From the NCBI GenBank assembly GCA_016782645.1, contig JADHYC010000001.1, positions 80,579 through 118,921 on the forward strand: DNA of 38,343 nt, written 5' to 3'. Under the pieces are notes generated by a model that searched no databases, had not been told where the DNA came from, and saw nothing but the letters and a program-made list of their open reading frames with translations. Positions 27,544-36,724 of this stretch are shown here, piece after piece. The stretch's first letter is position 1. Every line of letters begins with the position of its first letter. The DNA is from Fidelibacterota bacterium (GTDB lineage: Bacteria; Fidelibacterota; UBA2242). The translations under genes and the position numbers were made by a program.

Positions 27544-29403
27544 TTGGACATTGACAAGAAAATACTCGATGATGAAAGTGTAGAGAAATTAACTGCGTTA
27601 AAAAACGGATACGTTCTTGAAATTGTTGAAAAATATACTAAGCTATGCAAACCTTCAAAAGTCACGGTTATTACTGATTCAGAGGAAGATATTGCTTATG
27701 TGAGACGATTGGCTTTAAAAACTAAAGAAGAATCAAAACTTAATATGAAAGGTCATACTATTCATTATGATGGGTATTATGATCAGGCAAGAGATAAAGC
27801 CCATACAAGAGTTCTTCTGCCAAAAGGGAAAAAGCTGAGTAAACACATAAACACGATTGATAGAGAGGAAGGACTAAAGGAAATTGAGGAAATTATGGAT
27901 GGTATGATGGATGGCAAAGAGATGCTTGTAAGGTTCTTTTGCCTTAGCCCATTAAACTCACGATTTTCTATTCCAGCCTTGCAGATCACTGATTCTTCAT
28001 ATGTTGCTCACAGCGAGGATTTGTTATACAGATCAGGATACGGTGAATTTATGAATCTTAAAGGGAGTAAAAATTTCTTTTATTTTATTCATTCAGCCGG
28101 AGAGTTGGATAAGAATGGATGTACAAAAAATGTTGATAAAAGACGAATATACATTGATCTGGAAGAAAATAGAGTTCTTACTGTAAATAATCAGTATGCC
28201 GGAAATAGTTTAGGTTTAAAGAAACTTGCATTGAGATTGGCTATTAATAGATCAAATAATGAAGACTGGCTTACCGAGCACATGTTTATTATGGGTATTA
28301 AGCCGGAAGGAAAAGGTAGAACGACTTATTTTACCGGTGCATTTCCCAGTGCATGCGGCAAAACAAGTACTGCGATGATTCCTGGACAATCAATTGTTGG
28401 TGATGACATTGCGTATTTAAAAATCTGGGATGACGGCAGCTGTCATGCTGTAAATATTGAATCAGGTATTTTTGGGATAATCACTGATGTTAATCCAGTT
28501 GATGATCCGTTAATTCATAAATGCTTGATAACTCCAAGAGAACTTATTTTTTCCAATATTTTAATAAATGATGGGAAACCATACTGGCTTGGAATGGGTT
28601 GTGAAACTCCAGATGAGGGTAAGAATCATTCCGGTCTTTGGAAAAGGGGAAATAAAGATGCTGAAGGTAAAGAAATTCCTATAGCACATAAAAATGCGAG
28701 ATATACTATAAGAATAAGTGAACTTGAAAATGTTGATCCGAAAGCAGATGATGTGAATGGGGTTCAGGTTAATGGTATAATTTATGGCGGCAGGGATTCC
28801 GATACAAATGTACCGGTTGCTCAATCTTTAAATTGGAGTCATGGTGTTTTTTCAGGGGCTTCATTAGAATCTGAAACAACTTCCGCTACTCTCGGAAAAG
28901 AGGGTCAAAGAGCGCATTCACCTATGGCAAATCTTGATTTTATAGTAGTTCCACTTGGGAAATACATTGAAAATCATCTAAAATTTGGCAAAAGTCTCAG
29001 CAAGGTTCCATTGATCTTTTCAACTAACTATTTTCTTAAGGGTGAAGATGGGAATTACCTGAATGATAAAATCGATAAAAAAGTATGGATTCTATGGGCA
29101 GAGGGAAGAGTTCATAATGAATACGAAGTAATTGAGACACCCATTGGATTTATACCAAAATATGAGGATTTGAAGGTCCTTTTTCACAGTGTATTAGGGA
29201 AAAAATATACAAAAGATCAATACGAGAGGCAGTTTTCACTTAGAGTTGAAAAACTTCTTTCAAAACTAGATAGAATCGAAAAGATTTACAGCGAAGAAGA
29301 AGTTCCTGAAGAGTTCATGAATCATTTTGAACGGCAGCGAAGACGATTGCTTGAAGCTAAAGAAAAGATTGGGAAGGAAATTTTAAGTCCATTTGATTTT
29401 TAG
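27544..29403 (+). CDS. pckG: GTP-dependent phosphoenolpyruvate carboxykinase
   Basis: 619 residues, the length of GTP-type PEPCK (about 600-620). It interconverts oxaloacetate and PEP with GTP/GDP, for gluconeogenesis or, in fermenting bacteria, CO2 fixation. The nucleotide P-loop is FPSACGKTS (267-275) with the characteristic active-site cysteine (Cys271). GDDIAYL (286-292, metal and oxaloacetate region), the substrate segment FIHSAGELD and IYGGRDSDTNVPVAQS also match. P-loop residues after GKT are S-T rather than the commoner N-L that I recall, a minor variant. The start is TTG, supported by GGAGG (27533-27537) 6 bases upstream. It is a single gene facing a convergent neighbour. Confidence 0.96.
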   Translation: MDIDKKILDDESVEKLTALKNGYVLEIVEKYTKLCKPSKVTVITDSEEDIAYVRRLALKTKEESKLNMKGHTIHYDGYYDQARDKAHTRVLLPKGKKLSKHINTIDREEGLKEIEEIMDGMMDGKEMLVRFFCLSPLNSRFSIPALQITDSSYVAHSEDLLYRSGYGEFMNLKGSKNFFYFIHSAGELDKNGCTKNVDKRRIYIDLEENRVLTVNNQYAGNSLGLKKLALRLAINRSNNEDWLTEHMFIMGIKPEGKGRTTYFTGAFPSACGKTSTAMIPGQSIVGDDIAYLKIWDDGSCHAVNIESGIFGIITDVNPVDDPLIHKCLITPRELIFSNILINDGKPYWLGMGCETPDEGKNHSGLWKRGNKDAEGKEIPIAHKNARYTIRISELENVDPKADDVNGVQVNGIIYGGRDSDTNVPVAQSLNWSHGVFSGASLESETTSATLGKEGQRAHSPMANLDFIVVPLGKYIENHLKFGKSLSKVPLIFSTNYFLKGEDGNYLNDKIDKKVWILWAEGRVHNEYEVIETPIGFIPKYEDLKVLFHSVLGKKYTKDQYERQFSLRVEKLLSKLDRIEKIYSEEEVPEEFMNHFERQRRRLLEAKEKIGKEILSPFDF

Positions 29404-29624
29404 GATTGACGTTGACTGCTTGTTTATTGAGATATAAGAATAATAGTATCTTATTGTGAAATGGCTCTTATGAGTAGTATTGCGTCTTCCGCTGAAAATA
29501 GTGATTGATAAATAGAGAGTTCGCTCTAATAAGAATAATTGGGTAGATTCTTTCTACTGGCTATAAGTTTTATACCACATCTGACTTTTATAGGAAGAAA
29601 ATAAATATATTGGGATTAGAGTGA

Positions 29625-30758
29625 TTAGAGTGAATAGTCTTTTAGAAATTCGTTCAATTCTAATAACGTATTTTTCGTAATAGAAGTATCTCTATATGCT
29701 TCTTCGATTAAATCAGGATGATTTTTTAATATTTCAAAATCTTTTTTCCGACAGGTAATTAAATTCCCAAGTGATTCTTTTATGGCTATTCCTAGTATAA
29801 TCTGATTTTTTCCTTTTTTAAAATAACGTTTGGGTCTACTAGTCCTTTTTGGGAAAAACGCTGCTATATATTCATCGGATTCCGGATAATATTTCAGCAT
29901 AATATTCATACGACCCTCAGATTCTTTATCCTGTAGTGAATTAATGTATTCTCCGAAATTTGGTATATTTGGATGGACTTTGATTTTTTTACTGATATGA
30001 AGAAGCTTATCTGAGTAGAATTGGATAAAGTGTACCATTCTTTTAGGATTTTTAGTGGTGAATAGATGTCCCGTCCGTAAATAGTTTTTAAGTGAAAAAA
30101 GTCTGAAGTTATGTGTTAAGATGATGCTGTTTAGAGAAGTGTTTCCAATAGATTTACCTGCTAATAATGTTTGTATTTGATGTTCCCCAATTAACTTATC
30201 TTTATGTCCTGCCTGGAAATGAAAGTGAGGGCTGGATGCACCGGCGAGAGCACCATTGAAGTAAATTGAGAAGTGAAATAAATTTGTTGCAACTTCGATC
30301 ATGTCCTGAAAATGTCCTGTTAAGATCTGCTTCTCATGTTTTACAGAAGAAATTGTGAGATCACCCGGAAGTGTAATACCAGGATTCGCTAAAACTATGT
30401 ATTTTTCATCCTCAATAAGTATTCCACGCTGGCCTTTATCTAGTTCGCAAAGAAGGCATCTTTTATGACTTGTATTAGCCGCTTTTTTTTCAAATGTATT
30501 CGATTTAATACTTGGAGTTCTGGTTTTGTTTAAAACCAATTTAACGGGTATGCCTTTGACTTTAACTTCGGCTACAGGGTTTTTTGAAAAAACTTCCATG
30601 TTGCTTCTTAGTCTTTGCCAACCAAGAATTGGGTCCATCTGTTGCAAAAGCATGGCTTCAATACGAAGATTATTGTCTATTTTACTATTTTTATGTTCTA
30701 ATTTCATGAAAAAATCAGTTAGTTCATAGTCTGTAAGATGTCGATCTTTTATCATCAT
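29625..30758 (-). CDS. DUF4922 protein, HIT/GalT-like nucleotidyltransferase fold
   Basis: 377 residues. KRCLLCELDKGQRG (Cys101, Cys104) is followed by YIVLANPGITLPGDLTI, then FNGALAGASSPHFHFQAG, where His178-x-His180-x-Gln182 is the HxHxQ motif of GalT and GDP-galactose phosphorylase-type enzymes of the HIT superfamily. This arrangement defines DUF4922 proteins known mainly from Bacteroidota and neighbours. A nucleotide-sugar phosphorylase or transferase role is plausible, but no substrate can be read from the sequence. There is no signal peptide or membrane helix. No Shine-Dalgarno sequence precedes the tandem ATG codons at 30758 and 30755. It is divergent from the thioredoxin gene across 222 bp. 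Confidence 0.8.
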   Translation of the reverse strand: MMIKDRHLTDYELTDFFMKLEHKNSKIDNNLRIEAMLLQQMDPILGWQRLRSNMEVFSKNPVAEVKVKGIPVKLVLNKTRTPSIKSNTFEKKAANTSHKRCLLCELDKGQRGILIEDEKYIVLANPGITLPGDLTISSVKHEKQILTGHFQDMIEVATNLFHFSIYFNGALAGASSPHFHFQAGHKDKLIGEHQIQTLLAGKSIGNTSLNSIILTHNFRLFSLKNYLRTGHLFTTKNPKRMVHFIQFYSDKLLHISKKIKVHPNIPNFGEYINSLQDKESEGRMNIMLKYYPESDEYIAAFFPKRTSRPKRYFKKGKNQIILGIAIKESLGNLITCRKKDFEILKNHPDLIEEAYRDTSITKNTLLELNEFLKDYSL

Positions 30759-30980
30759 ATTTAGGATAATAAGATTAAGTCATTAATTTATTTTTTATGT
30801 ATTTTCATAAGTTTTTCTCAAAGGAGTTCCAATTTGGTAACAATTCTTATTATAACTCAAAATAATTGAATGCTATGCAAAAAATACAGGATAGTATAGC
30901 AATTAACAAAATGTTTCTTTTGAGATAATAAATGCTTTTTGTATTTTTTCTAAATTCAAAAATGAAAGGAGGAGTTTAAA

Positions 30981-31478
30981 ATGGAAAAGGTAAAGAATCA
31001 TGTCTGGCTGCAATTCTTTTTTATTTTATTAGTTTCTTTATTTGTTATACAGGAATGTGAGAATAAAAGAGCGAATAATAAAGAAGAGTCTGTAAAGAGC
31101 ATAAATTGGATTTACGATATTGATTCTGCATTATCTATGGGAATGGGAGAGAATAAACTGTTGATGATTGATTTTATGGCTGAATGGTGCCCACCCTGCC
31201 GTAAAATGGAGGACTCAACTTTCAGACATCCTGAAGTGGTTAAAAAAACATCATTATTTATACCGGTAAGGATTGATGTTGATCGACAAAGAGAAATAGC
31301 AATTAAGTATAATGGTAATGCTCGTAAGTATGGCGGAATCGGAATTCCCAACATATTATTTATGACTGGTGATGAAAAAGAGATCAGACATATTGTAGGA
31401 TACTATGATTATGAAGCGTTTCTTGCTGTATTGGACTCAGTACTTAATGAAAATGTGCTGGATAAAAGAAAGTTGTAG
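30981..31478 (+). CDS. Exported thioredoxin-like protein
   Basis: 165 residues. A hydrophobic segment (about 10-25) anchors or exports it; Cys26 after IQE could be lipidated, although the lipobox is poor. The thioredoxin fold has the active site AEWCPPC (Cys70, Cys73) and the cis-proline motif GIGIPN. It resembles DsbD-C-terminal or thioredoxin_7-type periplasmic reductases, which transfer electrons to disulfides. AAAGGAGG (30963-30970) is a strong ribosome-binding site ten bases before the ATG. The next gene, a cysteine-containing exported protein, starts about 13 bp after the stop, so the two are probably one operon. It might be a client of this thioredoxin (inference). Confidence 0.88.
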   Translation: MEKVKNHVWLQFFFILLVSLFVIQECENKRANNKEESVKSINWIYDIDSALSMGMGENKLLMIDFMAEWCPPCRKMEDSTFRHPEVVKKTSLFIPVRIDVDRQREIAIKYNGNARKYGGIGIPNILFMTGDEKEIRHIVGYYDYEAFLAVLDSVLNENVLDKRKL

Positions 31479-31493
31479 TAGGTAATCATTTTG

Positions 31494-32438
31494 ATGAAAT
31501 ACCTTTACATTATTGTTCTAATTATTATATTTGTTTCCCTAAATACATTAGCAGTAGAAAGCGTCTATATTCCAGATAAACCAGAGGGGATATGTGAAAA
31601 TTCACCTGATATGGGAAATTGTGATACGATTAATTTATGGGAACCTCGAGTGACAGCAGGTTATTGGAATGATAACCTTTTCTGTCAAAACTTTGTCAAT
31701 AAAATATTACTTGATAATGGTATCGGTGGTTGTGATGATTTTATTACCGCCAGTTTGTGGTTGCGTTTTTTATGGGGAGATCAGATACACAGTTGGTTTT
31801 TAGATTGCTACTATAATGTTTTGACTAATAAAATTGAGAATTATAGAACTGATCTACTGATCTTTTTAATATCATTTGAGAAAGAATTGTCCATAGGGAT
31901 TCTAAAGGTAGGAGCTGGCTTTGTACGGAAAGGTAACTTTGGAGGCGGTAAGCTTCAAAATGGATATCATTCTCTTTTTAATTATACACAGCTCCAGATA
32001 CCATATTTGGAAGATGGGGCAACTGAATTGCTCTTACGGTTTGATATTGAAAAAAGATTATTAAGCTTTAATTCGTTGAATATTAACGCCTATTTCACGG
32101 ACTCATATATTAAAAATATTATACCGAAGCATTTTGAGTTGGGATTACTCACTAATTATGAAATTTCCCAAGGGAGAAATAAATTTTTATGGAATTTTGA
32201 ATTTTACTTCGGTTATGTCAATTATTATGATCGGAATATACCAATTGGTAAGTTGTTTGACAGTGGGTTCACCTCAGGAATGCTACTCTCAAGAGAAATT
32301 TCAAAGAAATCGAAAATCGCAGTTTGGGTAACTAAAGGACAATATGGAATCGGGAAAGAACCACAGTTTGGGATTCTTTTCTCCTTTGGTTGTAATGGGG
32401 ATAGCACACCTGACATTACTGATATAAAATTTCCATGA
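31494..32438 (+). CDS. Exported protein, probably outer-membrane barrel, unknown family
   Basis: About 314 residues. A signal peptide (KYLYIIVLIIIFVSLNTLA) is followed by a segment with several cysteines (ICENSPDMGNCDTI, LFCQNF, GGCDDF, DCYY) and then strands of alternating hydrophobic and polar residues with many aromatics, as in an outer-membrane barrel. GCNGD follows near the C-terminus. I do not recognise the family. The frame opens with TTG at 31491, and the ATG at 31494 is the simpler start; only a weak ribosome-binding site is present. It directly follows the exported thioredoxin gene, which fits with the number of cysteines. Confidence 0.7.
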   Translation: MKYLYIIVLIIIFVSLNTLAVESVYIPDKPEGICENSPDMGNCDTINLWEPRVTAGYWNDNLFCQNFVNKILLDNGIGGCDDFITASLWLRFLWGDQIHSWFLDCYYNVLTNKIENYRTDLLIFLISFEKELSIGILKVGAGFVRKGNFGGGKLQNGYHSLFNYTQLQIPYLEDGATELLLRFDIEKRLLSFNSLNINAYFTDSYIKNIIPKHFELGLLTNYEISQGRNKFLWNFEFYFGYVNYYDRNIPIGKLFDSGFTSGMLLSREISKKSKIAVWVTKGQYGIGKEPQFGILFSFGCNGDSTPDITDIKFP

Positions 32439-32573
32439 GATTTAAAAGAAGTATGAAAAAAGAATAGTGTTTTTAGAAAATCTAATTTAAACTTTCAGCG
32501 GAGATGTTTCTGAAAGGATTATGGAAGAGAAGGGATAGATTTTTATAATAATGATATTTTTTGGAGATTAATT

Positions 32574-33356
32574 ATGATGCTTCAAATAAAAGACCTTGCC
32601 GTTTCAACAAATGGTCAAAATATTTTGAAGAATATCAATCTTGAAATTGATAAAGGAGAAACAGTAGTGCTTTTTGGTCCCAATGGATGCGGCAAAACCA
32701 CTTTACTGATGTCTATAATGGGATTAGGCGGTTATAAGATTGAAAAAGGTAAGATTATCTTTAAGGGGAAAGACATTACTAATATACCAGTTTATGAAAG
32801 GGTTAAATTAGGTATTGGAATAATGTTTCAACGCCCTCCCACAGTTAATGGTGTTACAGTCCGTCAACTTGTAAAACTTTGTGGTGATGAAGATTTAGAT
32901 GTTGGAGAAATAGCAGGTACTCTCAGGGCAAATTCTTTTCTTGATCGCTCGGTTAATGACGGATTTTCTGGTGGAGAGATAAAACGTTCGGAACTGTTAC
33001 AGCTGATAGCACAAGAGCCTGATTTAGTTTTACTTGATGAACCCGAATCCGGTGTAGATGTAGAAAATATTGCTCTAATTGGAAAGGCAATTAATAAACT
33101 CCTTGATAAAGGAGTAATGAAATACAGCAACGGTTTATCTTTGAAAGAACATCATACTCGTCGCTACCGACCAGGTCTTATCATTACTCATACCGGATAT
33201 ATACTTGATTATGTACCGGCTGACAGGGGAATTGTTTTTATGAATGGACATGTGGTTTGTGGTGGTAATCCTTTTGAAATTCTTAATATAATCAGGGATA
33301 AAGGTTTTGAGGAGTGTAAGAAATGCGACAAAAAACACAAAAGACAAATCCAGTAA
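32574..33356 (+). CDS. sufC: Iron-sulfur cluster assembly ATPase SufC
   Basis: 260 residues, an ABC-type ATPase that works with SufB as the scaffold for Fe-S cluster assembly in the cytoplasm. It has the Walker A motif FGPNGCGKTT, the signature GFSGGEIKRSELLQ (the SufC-specific form), the Walker B DLVLLDEPESGVDVENI and the H-loop IITHTG. GGAG (32563-32566) lies 7 bases before the ATG. It overlaps the next gene, sufB, by 34 bp, so the two are translated in a coupled way. No sufD, sufS, sufU or sufE is next to them, which fits the two-gene minimal type of SUF system (SmsC-SmsB) described for archaea and anaerobic bacteria. Confidence 0.93.
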   Translation: MMLQIKDLAVSTNGQNILKNINLEIDKGETVVLFGPNGCGKTTLLMSIMGLGGYKIEKGKIIFKGKDITNIPVYERVKLGIGIMFQRPPTVNGVTVRQLVKLCGDEDLDVGEIAGTLRANSFLDRSVNDGFSGGEIKRSELLQLIAQEPDLVLLDEPESGVDVENIALIGKAINKLLDKGVMKYSNGLSLKEHHTRRYRPGLIITHTGYILDYVPADRGIVFMNGHVVCGGNPFEILNIIRDKGFEECKKCDKKHKRQIQ

Positions 33357-34519
33357 AAGAAATTTTACTTGAAAACCTTGTTGAAGAAAAGGGTTATGAG
33401 CATCCTTATCAGGAAGATTTATCTTTAATATCTCAGGAAGATAAAGAACGAATGCTCCATGCCGGAGTTAATCTCAATTCAAAAGAGCGCTCTGGCACTT
33501 TTATAATGAAAGATCAATCGGTTATACATTGCAATATAAAGCAGCCGGGAATAGAATTATTAAGTACCAGTGTCGCTTTGGAAAAGTACGACAGCTTAAA
33601 AAATTATTGGTGGAAGCTGCTATTACCTGATACAGATCGTTATACGGAGCATGTCAAAAATCATGATGCCAGAGGATATTTTATTCGTGCTAAAGCAGGT
33701 GCTAAATCCTATTTCCCTGTTCAATCGTGCCTCTTTTTAGAGGATCCGGGTGTCGTTCAAAGTGTGCATAATATAATTATTGCTGAAGAAGGTTCGGAAT
33801 TAGAAATTCTTACAGGCTGTACTTCGAATGAAAATTCAGAAACCAGCAGAGCTCATCTTGGAGTTTCGGAGATTTATGTATATAAAAATGCCAAGGTGAC
33901 TTATTCCATGATCCATAATTGGGGCGAAAATATACAAGTTCGCCCGAGAACGGGAATTATTGTTGAGGAAGGTGGAACTTTTATATCGAATTATATATGT
34001 ATCAGACCGGTTAAAGATGTTCAGATGGACCCTATTGCCCGGTTAGTCGGGAAAGGAGCAACTGCGTTATTTAACAGTATACTTGTTGCTGAACCCGGCA
34101 GTATGATGGATATCGGTTCAAGAGTTATTTTAGAAGAAGAGGACACTAAAACAGAAATTGTATCAAGAGCATTAACGACTGGTGGAGTTATTACAGCTCG
34201 AGGTTTGATTAGAGGACAGGCTGCAGGTTGTAAAGGACATCTTGAATGTCAGGGATTAGTTCTTGATGGTGGTGGACAAATTTATACAATTCCTGAATTA
34301 GATGGTATGGTGTCAGGTGTGGAACTTTCTCATGAAGCAGCTGTGGGCAAAATTGCACAGGATGAAATCGAATATTTGATGGCTCGCGGTCTGAGTGAAC
34401 AGGATGCCATCGGTGTTATTGTTCGGGGTTTCTTAAATGTAGAAATTGTGGGATTACCGCCTATTCTTAAAAAAGAGATCGAAAGCGCTATTGACAAAAT
34501 TAAGGAATCTGCTTTTTAA
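33323..34519 (+). CDS. sufB: SufB/SufD-family Fe-S scaffold subunit (minimal SmsB-like)
   Basis: 398 residues, shorter than classical SufB (about 470-495) and close to the short SufB of two-gene systems. The C-terminal SufBD core is clear: a long beta-helix region, then GHLECQGLVLDG (a cysteine at the place of the E. coli cluster-acceptor cysteine) and VELSHEAAVGKIAQDE, with the conserved His-Glu pair. The C-terminal helical part (GLSEQDAIGVIVRGFLNV) is where SufC docks. GGAG 8 bases before the ATG supports the start inside sufC, 34 bp before the sufC stop. It probably forms a homodimer instead of a SufB-SufD pair. Confidence 0.9.
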   Translation: MRQKTQKTNPVKEILLENLVEEKGYEHPYQEDLSLISQEDKERMLHAGVNLNSKERSGTFIMKDQSVIHCNIKQPGIELLSTSVALEKYDSLKNYWWKLLLPDTDRYTEHVKNHDARGYFIRAKAGAKSYFPVQSCLFLEDPGVVQSVHNIIIAEEGSELEILTGCTSNENSETSRAHLGVSEIYVYKNAKVTYSMIHNWGENIQVRPRTGIIVEEGGTFISNYICIRPVKDVQMDPIARLVGKGATALFNSILVAEPGSMMDIGSRVILEEEDTKTEIVSRALTTGGVITARGLIRGQAAGCKGHLECQGLVLDGGGQIYTIPELDGMVSGVELSHEAAVGKIAQDEIEYLMARGLSEQDAIGVIVRGFLNVEIVGLPPILKKEIESAIDKIKESAF

Positions 34520-34680
34520 TACGACTCATGAATATCATAAATATACTGATAAATCAGATTACATTTATTATTATAGATTTCTTCTGTATATATAGCCGGT
34601 AATTCATATAGAATATCCTGTATAGCCAGCTTGACAGTAGCTTTTGCCTGCTGTTTTCTTTTATTTTCTTCCTCTATTGA
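34516..34680 (-). pseudogene. Relic of the C-terminus of a type I restriction HsdR subunit
   Basis: On the minus strand a 54-codon frame between two stops reads ...ATVKLAIQDILYELPAIYT, then EEIYNNKCNLIYQYIYD and HESY. This is the C-terminal pattern of type I restriction R subunits (short helix A.VK.AI...L, LP..YT.E.Y..K...VY.H.Y..Y, known as the HindI-type/DUF3387 end). No start codon is present, and nothing of the helicase or nuclease parts remains. It overlaps the sufB stop codon by three bases and ends 35 bp before uvrB. I take it as a decayed fragment left by a lost restriction system. Chance similarity is possible because the piece is short. Confidence 0.6.
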
Positions 34681-34714
34681 TTATTAGCTCCTAATAAATT
34701 AAATTTCTGCCGAA

Positions 34715-36724
34715 ATGGCAGAGTTTAGGCTAAGGACAAATTTTAAACCAACTGGTGATCAGCCTCAGGCAATTATAGCATTATCTGACGGTATCCATAA
34801 TAGTAAGACATATCAGACTTTACTTGGTGTCACTGGAAGTGGTAAAACCTTCTCAATGGCTCATGTCATACAGAATGTCCAAAAACCTACGCTTATAATT
34901 TCTCACAACAAAACATTAGCAGCTCAGCTTTATGGCGAGTTCAAATCTTTTTTCCCGGATAATGCCGTAGAATATTTTATCTCTTTTTATGATTACTATC
35001 AGCCTGAAGCTTATCTTCCTGTAACTGACACTTTTATAGAAAAAGATTCTTCTATTAATGATGAGATAGATAAATTTCGTTTAAAAACCACAAGCTCGCT
35101 AATCGGTAGAAGGGATGTAATTGTCATTGCCAGTGTATCGTGTATATATGGGATCGGTTCGCCGGAAGAGTATAGCCGTTTTATTGTGATTTTAAATAAA
35201 GATGATAGAATCGGAAGAAAGTCGTTGTTTCTCAAGCTAGTGAATATTTTTTACTCTCGAAATGACCAGGTTCTTGAGCGTGGTAATTTCAGGGCGAGGG
35301 GTGATATAGTTGATATTCAACCGGCTTATGAAGATTTTGCATATCGAATTGAGTTATTTGGTGATAAAATAGAGCATATTTATTCATTTAATTCGCTAAC
35401 CGGTGATATCATTTCCGAGCATAAAAATATCGTCATATATCCAGCTAAACATTTCGTCACATCGGAAGATGTTCTTAAGAGAGGAATTAAAACGATTGAA
35501 GAAGAGCTGGAAATTCGTTTAGATGAGCTTCGTGAATCGGGGAAATTGCTTGAGGCTCAAAGATTGGAACAACGGACAAGATTTGATCTTGAGATGATTG
35601 AAGAAGTGGGTTATTGTTCAGGTATTGAGAATTATTCCCGTCATTTTTCTGGTAGAAAACCAGGGCAGCAGCCCTATACTCTAATGGACTTTTTTCCTGA
35701 CGATTATCTGTTATTTATAGATGAATCGCATGCTACGATTCCTCAACTTCGTGCAATGTATAATGGTGACCGATCAAGAAAGGAAACACTTGTTGAATAT
35801 GGTTTTCGGCTTCCATCAGCTTTAGATAATAGACCGCTAAAATTCGTGGAATTTGAAAAGATGGTAAATCAGGGAATATTTGTATCTGCTACTCCATCGG
35901 ATTATGAATTAGAAAAATGTGACGGGGTTGTTGTTGAACAAATCATTCGACCAACAGGATTACTTGATCCTGAAATAGTTCTTAAGCCGACAAAACACCT
36001 GATTGATGATCTGATTGATGAAATCACAAAAGTTACTGAGCGTAAGGAAAGGGTTTTAGTTACTACGTTAACAAAAAAGATGTCTGAAGACCTTGCTGAT
36101 TATCTTCGGGGAATGGGACTTAGGGTTCGATACCTTCATTCTGAAATCAAAGCACTTGAACGTGTAAGCATTTTGCGGGATTTACGCTTAGGTGAATTTG
36201 ATGTTCTAGTGGGAATTAATTTGTTAAGAGAAGGACTCGATCTTCCGGAAGTATCACTTGTAGCAATTCTTAACGCTGACAAAGAAGGTTTTCTTCGTTC
36301 TGAGCGGTCATTAATGCAGGTATCAGGAAGAGCGGCACGTAATATCAATGGAAAAGTAATTTTTTACGCTGATGATGTAACCGGATCAATGCTGAAAGTA
36401 ATGAATGAGGTTGGAAGAAGACGAGAAGTTCAGAATAAATATAATGAAGAGCATAATATTTCACCAAAGACTATTTACAAATCGGTGGCTGAAGTAATGT
36501 CAACCACAACTGTCGCAGATTCTAAGCCTGCAGAAATGTTGAAACGTGGGGGAATATCGGATAGATATCGAGATAAATTAGATAAATTTGAGATAATTGA
36601 CCTGCTTAACCGTGAGATGATGAAAGCTGCAGAAAGTCTGGAGTTTGAAAAAGCTGCCGAATTGCGAGATGAAATTATGCGCTTAGCAGGAAAGGAAAAA
36701 GTCCGGTTAAAACGCAACGTTTAA
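34715..36724 (+). CDS. uvrB: Excinuclease ABC subunit B
   Basis: 669 residues (E. coli 673). UvrB is the damage-verifying helicase of nucleotide excision repair, loaded by UvrA and cut by UvrC. Walker A GVTGSGKT (38-45), the beta-hairpin region [18 protein letters not shown], the DESH box (Asp336-His339) and helicase motifs V and VI ([21 protein letters not shown]) are in place. The C-terminal UVR domain ([15 protein letters not shown]) that binds UvrC closes the protein. No Shine-Dalgarno sequence precedes the start. The ATG sits in a small hairpin, TCTGCC-GAAAT-GGCAGA (34706-34722). uvrA and uvrC are not in the window. Confidence 0.97.
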   Translation: MAEFRLRTNFKPTGDQPQAIIALSDGIHNSKTYQTLLGVTGSGKTFSMAHVIQNVQKPTLIISHNKTLAAQLYGEFKSFFPDNAVEYFISFYDYYQPEAYLPVTDTFIEKDSSINDEIDKFRLKTTSSLIGRRDVIVIASVSCIYGIGSPEEYSRFIVILNKDDRIGRKSLFLKLVNIFYSRNDQVLERGNFRARGDIVDIQPAYEDFAYRIELFGDKIEHIYSFNSLTGDIISEHKNIVIYPAKHFVTSEDVLKRGIKTIEEELEIRLDELRESGKLLEAQRLEQRTRFDLEMIEEVGYCSGIENYSRHFSGRKPGQQPYTLMDFFPDDYLLFIDESHATIPQLRAMYNGDRSRKETLVEYGFRLPSALDNRPLKFVEFEKMVNQGIFVSATPSDYELEKCDGVVVEQIIRPTGLLDPEIVLKPTKHLIDDLIDEITKVTERKERVLVTTLTKKMSEDLADYLRGMGLRVRYLHSEIKALERVSILRDLRLGEFDVLVGINLLREGLDLPEVSLVAILNADKEGFLRSERSLMQVSGRAARNINGKVIFYADDVTGSMLKVMNEVGRRREVQNKYNEEHNISPKTIYKSVAEVMSTTTVADSKPAEMLKRGGISDRYRDKLDKFEIIDLLNREMMKAAESLEFEKAAELRDEIMRLAGKEKVRLKRNV

